Notes under the pieces: generated by a model
The model's input: only the letters and a program-made list of their open reading frames with translations
Told to the model about the DNA's origin: nothing
Database searches by the model: none
Source of the DNA: Eublepharis macularius
Taxonomy: Eukaryota; Chordata; Lepidosauria; Squamata; Eublepharidae
NCBI RefSeq assembly: GCF_028583425.1
Contig: NC_072807.1
Span: forward strand, 29,579,001-29,643,000
DNA: 64,000 nucleotides
Direction: 5' to 3'
Made by a program: the position numbers and the translations under genes
Shown: positions 1 through 12,500 of the stretch, in pieces
Layout: each line of letters begins with the position of its first letter
How positions within the stretch are numbered: position 1 is the stretch's first letter

Positions 1-178
1 GTATGCCTTGCACTGAGTCAGACCTTTGGTCCATCTCACTCAGTACTGTCTATACTGACTGATGGGGTCTCCAGAGCCCCGGCACCTGCTGTGTGAGATC
101 TTTTAACTAGAGATGCCAGGGGTTGAAACTGATGTGGAAGAATGTGCTCTACCACTGAGCCATGACCTCTGCCAAACC
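1..178 (-). mobile_element. tRNA-Ala-like SINE, truncated by window edge
   Basis: The - strand begins ggtcatggctcagtggtaga (box A region) and has box B-like gtttcaacccctgg; the tail includes tgagatggaccaaaggtctg. Confidence 0.65.
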
Positions 179-423
179 GAATTCATCTGCAAGACCAATA
201 CTATATGACTAAGATTAACTTTCCAAGGATACCATCAGAAGCATTCCCCCCTTTTCTATCTGAGGAGCAGTAACCAGAGATGTTTTGAACTGAACCTCAA
301 ACTTTTGGCAAGCAAAGTGTGTGGTCTGCCACACCTGCAGCTCCACCCATTTAGTATCAAACAGAGGTAGCACATTAAATGCAGCTTATGTTGAGGTTGA
401 GCACTGCTTTGTCATGCTTTCAG

Positions 424-566
424 ATGACCCTGACGGACTTCATCAACTTGACGGCACACCGTTAACTGCTGAAGATATTGTCCAGAAGATTGCCATGAGA
501 ATATATGAGGAAAATGACAGAGGAGTGTTTGACAAAATCGTCTCCAAGCTTCTAAATCTGGGACTT
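424..566 (+). CDS. SCG3: SCG3 coding exon (first in window)
   Basis: The acceptor is ttttcag-like (cag at 421-423) and the donor is gtacgt at 567. The exon begins with the last two bases of an Asp codon and encodes 47 further residues ending LLNLGL. The frame is open further upstream to 321, but that part is intron and matches nothing in SCG3. Compared with human, changes are few (for example Gln for His in the EDIVxK stretch). Confidence 0.95.
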
Positions 567-3500
567 GTACGTTTCTGGACACCATCATTTCTTTTGCATA
601 TGTCTCCTGCCTAGATATTTGTTTTGGCCCTGGCTTGCTGTTTAAGAAAGCATCAAATTAATGGATGTTCTTTTGAACCAGAGCTAAGGCTTAAGGTAGT
701 GGTTCCATTTCCCATCAATCTCACCCTGCAGTTAAACCCGTTATTTGAAGCTTGGCCGTGCTGTGCAAGTTGCCAAGCTCTTGAATGGCTTTATGACGGA
801 TGAAGAAGCCCAGAAGAAAAACAAAATAGCAAGGATGGGAGAAGCAAGCTCAGTTAAGCACACACACACACCGCACACACACACAAGATGGGGATTATAG
901 CACAAATTATTATATGAAAGGGAGCCGTGCCATCTGAGCATAGACTGGCAAGACATGACTGACTTCAGGCAACTAGAGCTAGTTTACAATAGCTGAGAAA
1001 ATGAGTCTGAATAATGACTTTTCTTTCTACTGTTGAAATAAGTCATCAAAGAGCAGACATTCTGGCCGGTGTTTTGATCTCCAGACTTTCACTCCAGTGT
1101 CAATCGATTAGTCCTGTTCTTAACCAAGCAGTTGGGTTGCATGCTGTACAAGTAAACCTTCAGCAGCTTCAAGCTAGTCGCTATTGATCTCCAAGAGAAA
1201 CCTGTAGAGAAGACACTGAGCTTTCATTCAAGTTTAATTAGAGAATAGAAGCTCCTGTCTCCCAACACTAAGTCAGCCCCACAAAACCTATAGTTATTGG
1301 TAGGTAGGAACACATGTAGCTTTCTTAAACATAATCAGACCAGTGGTCTATCTAGCCCAGAATTATTGACTGTAGCAATTGTCCAGGGTCTCAGTTAAGG
1401 GCATTTCTCACCCTGCAGTATGTCATGGATTTGTTATCATTGCTGAACATGGTTCAGAGACAATCCCTAGCACTGCAATTGAGTTCCAAGGTTGAACTTT
1501 GGCTCCACTGAAGTCCTGAATAACAAGTAGTTTTGTTTTTAGGTAATTAGTATTGATATATTCCATCATGAAGCAGAGGCTTTGGAAAAATGTCCACTTA
1601 TGGCGCCATTGTTCTGTTGAAGGCAATGAGATTAAGCTGATTTAAGCACAAGGGCAGTAGAAGAAATGATTTCAGGACTACGGCCTAATTAATTGGGATG
1701 AAATCAAAGGATTTTTTCCCTCTCTCTGTCTCTCGAAAGCTGTTCTATCAAATTATTTGTGGAGCTGGAATAAGAAATGTCCCCCTCTCTTTTTTCATTT
1801 AGATCACTGAAAGCCAGGCCTACACGCTGGAGGATGAAGTGGCTGAAGTGCTGCAGCAGCTAATTGCTAATGAAGCAAAAGAACGAGAAAAGGCGCCTGA
1901 AAATCTTGATTACCTCCAGAGCAGAATAGACAGTAAGACCGAAGAGAAACAGGAGGAGAAAATGGTAATGCCTCTCAGCTAATCATATTGGCCCACTTAC
2001 TAAACAGAATGGCCAGGACAACCCCCCACCCTCCCCGCCACCCTTACTGTATTTTTGCTTTAGGGAATTCAGCTCCTCCACACTGAACTAATTAAAGAAG
2101 TTTTGAAGGATGATCGTTAAGACAATCTTCTGCAATATATCCCTTGAGTATTTGTAAGAAATGAAAAATTGCCTCGCTAAGGGTCCGCCTATTAGCATTC
2201 CATTTCCTGCTGCAGTGCTCTCAGTCTCAAGCAATGTATGAACGTCTGCTGCCCTTGTACATGGAGGTTCCCTTGAGCAGGCATGGGCTGATAAGAGCTG
2301 TCTTTCATTAATTTGTACAATCCCATTTGAAAGCAATGGTCCCATGAATCCAAATGGAATAAATGGGAGTGTAAGGCATTATTTTACTCTTGCTTCAGGG
2401 AAGAAAAAATAATCATAATACGGTGTGGATTCATTTCTCATTCAATTTTGGTGTGCATATTTACAATGTCCATTTTTAACATTTTGCATGGAGGTGCCAA
2501 AATATACAGATCAAGACGATACCTTGGATAACACATGGGCTTCCTCCAACCTTTTGGAAAGAAGAAATGAGCTGCCTCCCGGGGATAATTTTGAAGATCT
2601 CCAGTATTTCCCAAACTTTTATGAGCTACTGAAAAGTCTTAACTCAGGTCAGTTTCTTATTTTCAAAACCAACGTTCTTAGCTATTATTGTTATTATACG
2701 TTATTGTTATTGCTGCAGTTCTTATGTGACGGGTTGAAACATTTTTAGAACACTTGCAAATGTGTTAAAATCTCATATTTTAAAAATGTGGTCGTCTTGA
2801 TTCCCAACTTCCACTTCAACATTCTCAATGTGATGAATTTTGTATTACTGTTTTGGTGAGATAGAATCATAGAGTTGGAAGGGACCTCCAGGATCATCTA
2901 GTCCAACCCCCGGCCCAATGCAGGAAATTCACAGCTACCTCCCCCCCACACACAGTGACCCCTGCTCCATGCCCCGAAGATGGCAAAAAACCTCCAGGAT
3001 CCCTGGAGAAAATTGCTACCTGACCCCAAAGTGGCAATCAGCATTACCCTGGGAATGCATGAAAGGGCCACGAGAACCGAGCACTGATGTAACCCTTCCT
3101 GCCCTCCCTCTCATGCTCTGTGTGGGTTCACAGAGTCAGCATTGCTGTCGGATGGTCATCTAGCCTCTGCTTAAAAACCTCCAAAGAAGGAGAGCCCACC
3201 ACCTCCCGAGGAAGCCTGTTCCACTGAGATGATTCTTGTGACCGTTGGAAGAGATTATTCTTGGTTGGATACAGTATTACTTTCCTGACTTCAACACTTG
3301 GATGCGCAGGCGCCTTTCTTGTTTCGTTCCTATTTGTCCTAAGCCCTCTACACAGAAATAATAGCTCTTCAGATTTTATTATAAATATATCCCACCCTTC
3401 TCCCATATCCCTGTTCTTGTATGTCTTCAGTGGCCAGCCAGAGTGAACTGGCTGGAAGAGATTATCTCCCCTGCCCTGTTGAACCTCAGTGTGTCCAATC

Positions 3501-6500
3501 AGGGAAGTCATTAGTTTTGAGTCCCCCCAACCTCATCAGTTAACTTATTTAGGAAGTCTCTGTGATACCTCTCCAAAGAGCCTGCTTGTGGCGGCTTGCA
3601 AAATAAAACAGGCTGAGACATAAAACAGCACAAAAAAACCATTAATAAAATGATTACAACCTAGAATTAAAACTCCAGCATTAGAAACCGTTATGAGCCT
3701 ACTGTTAAAGCTGAGAAGCAGCTTCACCTCTCTCTGCTTGGATGATGGTCCCTGGCTTTGCACATGTGCCCTTTAGTCATCTTGCATTCCAGTCGTTTTC
3801 TGCATAACCGTCTCAGTGCGATGGTGGGTAGATTTCACGCAGCCGTGGCCTATGTGACGAGATGGAGAGTGGCAGAGGAACAGAAAGTCAGAGATAGGAG
3901 CAAGAAGAGCAAGAAAGGCAAAGAGGGAAGAGGGCAGTGCGTTCTGTTTTGCAGCCACCTGCATTCAGCGGCTTTGCAATTGCATTGCCTTCTGTTTGGC
4001 TTCCGGACCCAATTCAAAGTGCTTGACCTACCTCTAAAGACTCATTCAACCTGGGATCTAAGCAGTGTTTCTGTGCTAGGTGGGGCTCGAGAATTCCTTA
4101 ACAATTTGCTCTCCTTCAAGTGTGACGTGCCATTTCCTGCTGACTTCCTATCACAGATTACCCCTCTGTGACATTTTGGCATATAACAAAATGTCTGCAA
4201 GTGTATAAATGTTTTTGGGGAAAGCAGACTTTTTGTTTCTATCAGAGTGAGACCCAGGTTGTTTGACACAGCGTTGGGTGGGGTATAAGATACAACAAGT
4301 CGAGTGCCACTGGTTTAGAGCATTGGTCTTCAGCTGCGAGGTCAAACAGGACATTTGTGGGTTCCTCCTGTTTGGTTGGAAACCTCCCTATGGGTGTAGG
4401 CTCTGTGCTGATGTTACACTGGATGGACATAGATGGGGTGGGGCCAACAGGAATGATCCCACTCCCCCGATGTCTTATGTATACAGGACATGAAAGAGAG
4501 TGACCAGAGACAAATGAAGGACAAGCTTTCTGTACTTTTACTAATTGTGCAAGAGAACCAATTTGATGGAAATGTTTTTTTAAAAAAAGCTGAGGGTATT
4601 CTGAAAATCACTTAGCTCATAAGAAAGAATAAGAGCCCCGTGGCGCAGAGTGGTAAGCTGCAGTACTGCAGCCCAAGCTCTGCTCATGAGGCACGACCTG
4701 AGTTCGATCCTGACGGAAGCTCAAGGTTGACTCAGCCTTCCATCCTTCCGAGGTCGGTAAAATGAGTACCCAGTTTCCTGGGGGTAAAGTGTAGATGACT
4801 GGGGAAGGCAATGGCAAAGCACCTTGTAACAAAAAGTCTGCCAAGAAAAAGTCATGATGCGATGTCCCTCATGGGTCAGTAATGACTCGGTGCTTGCACC
4901 TTTACCTTTTATCATTAGAAAGAAGCTTTGAAAAAAGGCCACATTTACATTAATCTCATTGCTGAAGACCTTAGAGCCCCTCTCAGCAATACAAAGCAGA
5001 TGCTCTTTTATAGCATGGAACATATACATGATTGACTAATCTTTTGTGTAGGCCACACTGGATATCATTAGACAGGAAGGCAGGATATACATTTTTTTAA
5101 TCAATATATTGAATTCCTTCCTTCTGAGCATGGCCTCATCCTGTTCCTTCCTTTCAAATCAATCATGTGCATATTTATGCTCATGCTCTGTTCCTTAACC
5201 TAGAGAAAGAAGCTAAGGAAAAAGAAACATTGATAACTATAATGAAGACCTTAATTGACTTCGTGAAGATGATGGTTAAATATGGAACCATTACGCCTGA
5301 AGAAGGTGTTTCATACCTGGGTAAGTGTGCATTTAGAACCTTTTGTTGTTCCTCTTATGGCATGAATATGGGTAATTATATTGTCATCTTATTCCACTGC
5401 AAGGTAGTTTGTGTCAAAGCAATGATTTTTTGTGTGTGTGACAAGTTATTTTAAACCATACTGAACTGCATTGTTTCATGATTTTAGGTTTTGTAATTTG
5501 AAGCAATTTCAATCATTCTAAGAACACTGACAGCCATAAATTGCGAGCCAGTTGGGGGTGGGTTGGGAGTAATTTGGAACTGAGATCTTCCGGTTTCGAT
5601 CTGGTGTATAGCTCCTGTTGAAAAGGAGGGAGCCACAGGTACGCTGGGCATTCCTAAGCTCTCTTCTAGCGAAGAAACTAGTTTGAGTGGCATGTAGCTT
5701 TTGTCTGCTTTATGGTTTTAATTTTGTTGAATGGTTGGTTTCTGTTTTTGTGCTTTTCATGTTGTTGATATTTTTATTGCATTATCATATTTGATGTTTA
5801 AATTTTCCGTCAGCCACTATGAGAGCCTTTTGTGAGGTGGTGAGTGGGATAAAATTTTTAGTGGAACTGAATATACAGGAGAAGATCCCCACTGGGGTCA
5901 GACCAAAGGTCCAGCATTCTGTTTCCATCACTGGCTAGCCAGAGACTTCTGGGGAAATTGACAAGCTTTGTTTGCTTTTGGCATCCAGTATGAAGAAATA
6001 TACTGTATCTGACAGTACTGGAATTCCCATCTTCTAAACAGTCAGGTTCCTAACCATGTCTTGAGGCAAATACTAGCAAGTTGAAACTCAGGGCTCCATT
6101 TGACATAAATGAAACTTGATTGCTGCTTTTAATACTGCCGTGTGTATTATCAGCAGTGACCTGCTTTTCCCCCCATTGACAACCTCCCCATAACCACAAT
6201 AGTTGAAAAAAAGATTCGAATTTAAGACTACCCTTTGGAATGTTCAGGCAGTTTGATTCTTCATTGAGTATGACCCGCTAGGATAAGCTTTAAGAGCCCT
6301 TTCTCTAAGCAGTCACGAAGAAATGCCAAGATCTGAAGTTATTCAACCATCTCCTCTGTGGTTTCTGTAAGGAATGAAGAGCAAACTGGCTGAAATCCAG
6401 GGAAGCACGGCAGAGTGCTTGTTTCCTCCCCTAAAGCTCTCGCCCTTCACCATGCTATATCACAAGGCAGTTTTAAAACCTGGGGGTGTCCAAAGTAATT

Positions 6501-9500
6501 GGTCATATAGCCTCAGGGAAGAAGCCTGCTGTCTTGGAAGGGGGGGTGTAGAATGAAAGTCCTGCTACGTGCACACAAGCAATGCCATATTCTTCAGTGA
6601 TATTACTTGATTGTAACCAGTTTAGAATATTATCTTGGAGATAGTGTGAACGTATCTTCCAGGTTAAAAAAAACATCAGAAACCCCACCTTAAGTAATGA
6701 CGTACCTTGAACAATACAGGATGCTTTGCAAATAATCCATGGGGGACACCCCCACAAAGGATTCTAATTGGTTTATTGTGTCATGAGGTTTTGTACACAA
6801 GAGTCTGTTTCTTCAGCTACCTGAAGTATGTCCTCTGTTGGCATATATGTTTACAGAGTATGTGGGGGGAGAATTGTCAAAAGTCAGAATGCAATGATAT
6901 GTAAGAGATTGAATCTGTGACGTTGCTATGAAAAGCTTATTATGTATTCAGAACGAGAACAGCGATCATTCACAATGGCAAGAACATATTACATATTCTC
7001 TCTAGAATGATGCAGAGAAGTTAGCCGTGTTAGTCTGTGGTAGCAAAATCAAAAAGAGTCCAGTAGCACCTTTAAGACTAACCAATTTTATTTTAGCATA
7101 AGCTTTCGAGAATCAAGTTCTCTTCGTCAGATGCCTGATACAGAGACTGGTCAAACACAGAAGAGCAGAGGGAAGAGGCAATTAGGGGGGGAGGGGGAGG
7201 GAGCAATCAAAACATTCCTTTGCTAGTATATGTAAACATCTCCTTTTGGTGTGTGTATCAGTTGGCTTCAAAGGAGTTTGCCCTGTTAGTTTGTAGAAGC
7301 CAAACAGCTAGACCATCCAATTCCAATGCAGTATGGGCCTTCAATAACCACAGCTCTCCCTGCCAGATGCATCTGACAAAGAGATCTGTGGTTCCCGAAA
7401 GCCCACGCCAGGTACCACTGAGCTCCCCCAGACCCCACCTCTGTAAAGGAAATCTGTTACCTGTGGTAATGTGATAACCATTCATAGTCCCTATTCAGTC
7501 CCAGCTTGACAGAGTCAAATTTGCATATGAATTCCAGTTCAGCAGCCTCCCGTTGGATTTTGTTTTTGAAAGGTTTCTGTTGAACTACAGTGACCTTTAA
7601 GTCTTTGATGGAATGTCCTGGTAGATTGAAGTGTTCTCCCACTGGTTTCTGGACGTTTCCATTTCTAATGTCAGATTTGTGTCCATTTATTCTTTTGCAC
7701 AGAGGTTGGCTGGTTTGTCCAATGTACAGAGCAGAAGGACATTGTTGGCACATGAGGGCATATATCAGATTGGAGGATGAGCAGCTGTAAGAGCCAGAGA
7801 CAGTGTAGTTGATGCCATTGGGTCCTGTAATTGTATTCCCTGGGTAGATATAGGGGCAGAGCTGGCATCTGGGTCTGTTGCAGGGCCTGGTACCTGTGCT
7901 GGTGACTCTGCTGGCCGATTCATGGTTGTGAGTGAGAAGTCGTTTAAGGTTGGGGGGCTGTCTGTAGGCAAGGAAAGGTCTTCCACCCAGGGCTTCTGAG
8001 AGAGAGGTATCATTTTCCAGGATGGGTTGTAGCTCACTGATGATACGTTGGATGGGTTTGAGCTGGGAGCTATAGGTGACAAGCAGTGGTGTTCTGTTGT
8101 TAGTTCCTTTAGGTTTGTCCTGGAGTAGGCTGTTTCTGGGTACTAGTCTGGCCCTGTTGATTTGTTTCTTCACTTCATTTGGTGGGTACTGTAGTCCCAA
8201 AAATGCTTGTTGTAAATCTCTTAAGTGTGAGTCTCCCATCATTGTTATTTCTCCCATCATTTGGACCCATGGGAAGGAAGCTCTTGAGAGATTTCATCAA
8301 GACTTCAATAACTTTCACCCTACTATCAACCTAAGCCTGGACCACTCTACACAACAGGTACACTTCCTGGACACCACTGTACAACTACATAATGGACGAA
8401 TAAATACCACTTTATACCGGAAACCAACAGACCGATACTCATATCTACATGCCTCCAGCTACCACCCTAAACATACCACTCGGTCTATTGTCTACAGCCA
8501 AGCCTTACGTTACAACCGTATCTGCTCCAATGCTCTCGACCGAGACTCACACTTAAGAGATTTACAACAAGCATTTTTGGGACTACAGTACCCACCAAAT
8601 GAAGTGAAGAAACAAATCAACAGGGCCAGACTAGTACCCAGAAACAGCCTACTCCAGGACAAACCTAAAGGAACTAACAACAGAACACCACTGCTTGTCA
8701 CCTATAGCTCCCAGCTCAAACCCATCCAACATATCATCAGTGAGCTACAACCCATCCTGGAAAATGATACCTCTCTCTCAGAAGCCCTGGGTGGAAGACC
8801 TTTCCTTGCCTACAGACAGCCCCCCAACCTTAAACGACTTCTCACTCACAACCATGAATCGGCCAGCAGAGTCACCAGCACAGGTACCAGGCCCTGCAAC
8901 AGACCCAGATGCCAGCTCTGCCCCTATATCTACCCAGGGAATACAATTACAGGACCCAATGGCATCAACTACACTGTCTCTGGCTCTTACAGCTGCTCAT
9001 CCTCCAATCTGATATATGCCCTCATGTGCCAACAATGTCCTTCTGCTCTGTACATTGGACAAACCAGCCAACCTCTGCGCAAAAGAATAAATGGACACAA
9101 ATCTGACATTAGAAATGGAAACGTCCAGAAACCAGTGGGAGAACATTTCAATCTACCAGGACATTCCACCAAAGACTTAAAGGTCGCTGTGGTTCAACAG
9201 AAACCTTTCAAAAACAAAATCCAACGGGAGGCTGCTGAACTGGAATTCATATGCAAATTTGACTCTGTCAAGCTGGGACTGAATAGGGACTATGAATGGT
9301 TATCACATTACCACAGGTAACAGATTTCCTTTACAGAGGTGGGGTCTGGGGGAGCTCAGTGGTACCTGGCGTGGGCTTTCGGGAACCACAGATCTCTTTG
9401 TCAGATGCATCTGGCAGGGAGAGCTGTGGTTATTGAAGGCCCATACTGCATTGGAATTGGATGGTCTAGCTGTTTGGCTTCTACAAACTAACAGGGCAAA

Positions 9501-12500
9501 CTCCTTTGAAGCCAACTGATACACACACCAAAAGGAGATGTTTACATATACTAGCAAAGGAATGTTTTGATTGCTCCCTCCCCCTCCCCCCCTAATTGCC
9601 TCTTCCCTCTGCTCTTCTGTGTTTGACCAGTCTCTGTATCAGGCATCTGACGAAGAGAACTTGATTCTCGAAAGCTTATGCTAAAATAAAATTGGTTAGT
9701 CTTAAAGGTGCTACTGGACTCTTTTTGATTTCTTTAGAATGAGAAAATTTTGTCTCTGTTCGAACTTAGGTGAACGCAGTCAAAACTTTCTCCTGAGTTC
9801 TTGCTTATAGTCTCACTCTTTTAAGAAGAAATAACCTTACCAACTCCCTATCAATTCCTCTTGCCATTACCCTTTTGATTTGCCCATTGGCATCCGTTTG
9901 ATCTTTGACATGAAGCTTTCAAGTGCATTCAAAATGAATAAACCCAGCTGGCTCCATACACGTAAGGGCATTTCATCCCTGTCGCCTTCTTTGGTTAACT
10001 TGAGTTTAGTTTTGCTTATGTCAGGTCCACCTCCTGGCCAGACAAATAATCTGTGAGTCACAACAGCACCAGCAGTGACATTCTGATCTGTAAATATCAT
10101 TCTGAATTATAGGATCCTGATGAAAATATTGATTGTTTGTCATTTTCACTTCTGTGATACAAGGTTTCTAAACAGGGCTAGAATCTTTTTCACTGCAAAA
10201 TATCCCTTACTTCTTCATAAAGCTCTCAGCATCTATCCAGGAATGGTAATCATTAGCAATTCAAGTCAATGACCTTTGAAACTAGGCTGTTTTAAAGCCA
10301 TTTATCGCCCTAGGAGGGCTCAGCAGTTTGGTGCAGAGGATACCATCTACAACACAGCCACTGATCTAATTATAATCCCTAATGGGGTTTGATTAATATG
10401 AATGAGATTAAAAGGACGGCAGATGGAGAGGATGAGCCATCGCCCATTCATTCTATGAAGGATTCCTTGTTTTAAAATATAATTCTAATACTAACTCCCT
10501 TATCCCCAAATATATACTTCTTATATGCACAAAAATCACATAATACGAAGTATGTGTGTTATAAGGCAAAAAATTGGTGAGATTTTAAACGGGGAATGCG
10601 GAAAGATGAGTAACTTAGAAGGAAGATTTAAAATATGTAGAGAGAAAGGTGCCTGTACATACTCTGGGTGATTCCTCTCCTTTTGAGCTCTTGGGTACAT
10701 TGGATGAACAGTAGCTGAATCACCCCTCCCATAAGCCACCCACTCCTGGCCCCCTCAGGGATGGCTGGAGTAGCGGTCTTTTGGGAAGCACTGGGACATG
10801 GTTCTTAGAGATGTGATACTCCATTCACATCACGGAGCGTCAGAGTAATCCATGGGTGAACATGAACATGTAAACAATTCCCAGTGGAATTTTAGCCACA
10901 GATGTGACCTGGCTCCCTACCAACAGGTTGTTATGCTCCGGGAAGCAACAGAGAGATAAATTCCATCGATGCCAGCCGTACTAGGAAGCATTTTCTCATA
11001 CGCTTCAAGCTGCTTTGTTGGTGACCTATTTTTAGTCTCACTGTTGAGAAACAGCTTTCTTTCTGACCTTCAAATACTGATCTCATATTCTCAAGAATCT
11101 TAAGAAACCATGAGAACATTAATTTAAATAGAATGATCATGGAAGAAGCAATTGTGCTTTGTTGTCAGTACTCTTATTATTTGTGAAATCGTTTAACGCA
11201 TGCAGTACTATGGAGTATCGAGGGCTGTTTGGTAGTGCTGGGTCAGAAGAATCACACATAGCACTTTGAATAAATGGCCCCTGATTGGGTTTTTTTTAAT
11301 TAAGTCATAAAAGTAAATTATTTTCCATCCCTTCTTGTAACAATGTGTAAGATGTTTAGAGCCACCTTCCATTGATTTTGACAAAATTCCAGAATAATTG
11401 CTGGCTTTAAAACAGTTGCCTCAAAATACCTCCTGCCCCCTTTTTTAAAGAGATGAAATGACAAGCCTGACTTATGCATTCAAAACAATAAATCGTTTAC
11501 TAAATCAAATCACATGCTTTGAGCTGTTTCGGCAATCTATAGAGACAGTGAGTTTAAAAGCACATCTCGGTAACAGCTGGTCTGGGATTTGAAGATCCCA
11601 CATTATGTCATCGTTGTAGGATCTTGCTCCGAGGGAAGAGTCCTGTAGCATTGCTCACTGAATGATGCTATTACATCTCACAGTAAACCACACAGTATTT
11701 ATCTTCAGTATCCAGGGCCAGATGAAAGGATAGCAGGAGCTGTTTGTGGAATCGTACTCTGGCCCCTGAACCATTCAGATCGGAATCATATCCTTGTGTC
11801 CTAATCTTTGCTTTCTTAACTGATAGCACTCACAAGAAAAATCCAGGCGCTTCAGCCATGCCCATATGCAAGCTCATAAGACCTTACTGTTATCCCTCCC
11901 CTGTAAGAGTCACCTGCTTATGCCCACTCTACCAGTAATCAAAATTTTCCTCCAGCTGGGAATGTGGCTTCTGTTGTTGTATTTTGTGACAAAGACAAAG
12001 ACAAGCGTCTATGTTCTGAATTCCTAAAAACTCTCAAGAATCCCAGTGCAGAGAGCAAGAGACAAAGCTGTTTTATAGCGGCAACACTATTGGTCCATCT
12101 AGCTTTATCTGTGTCGTAACATTCTGTAGTTGGGTGCTCAAACACAACACGGAAGCTTCTGGGCATAACAAACCCATCAAAGTTTCCTTTATGCAGTGGT
12201 ATGGTGGGTAGAAGGTTGAACTTGGACCAAGGTGCCTTGAGTTCAGGCTGCTGACCATGAAACCTCCAAGTGTTGGATGAAACAGAGATTGTGAATGGCC
12301 ACACACCCCAATCTATACTTCCTTGAACAAGGCTCTGGAGACCACTCTTCCTATCAATACAAAGCCTAGTCAATCTAACCAATCCTCAAACTTCACTGTG
12401 CTTGCTAGTCATGGTGCCTGTCTGTTATACTTCCTTTTCCCTTCTGCACCTGGAAAGGTCTTTGAAACCTGAGCCCATACAGTCCTGACTGTCCCAACTA

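Larger units (their letters stand above)
7011..9732. mobile_element. Penelope-like element inserted as an inverted duplication
   Basis: Two near-identical arms in opposite orientation (about 7046-8235 on -, 8541-9732 on +) flank a unique 305-bp centre. Each arm has the GIY-YIG coding region, a shared 3' UTR and a hammerhead-like tail. The outer flanks carry a 10-bp target duplication, tctagaatga at 7001-7010 and tttagaatga at 9733-9742 (one mismatch), so it looks like one insertion event. The left end has about 29 bp more of the 3' terminus than the right. Confidence 0.85.

Noticed and set aside
1-178. tRNA gene (box A and box B present)
   Set aside because: It is a SINE head: the cloverleaf is decayed and the sequence continues into the family-specific body. 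The same applies to the other tRNA-like heads in the window.
7011-9732. Two separate Penelope insertions in opposite orientation
   Set aside because: Only one target duplication is seen, at the outer ends, and no duplication flanks the junction in the middle.
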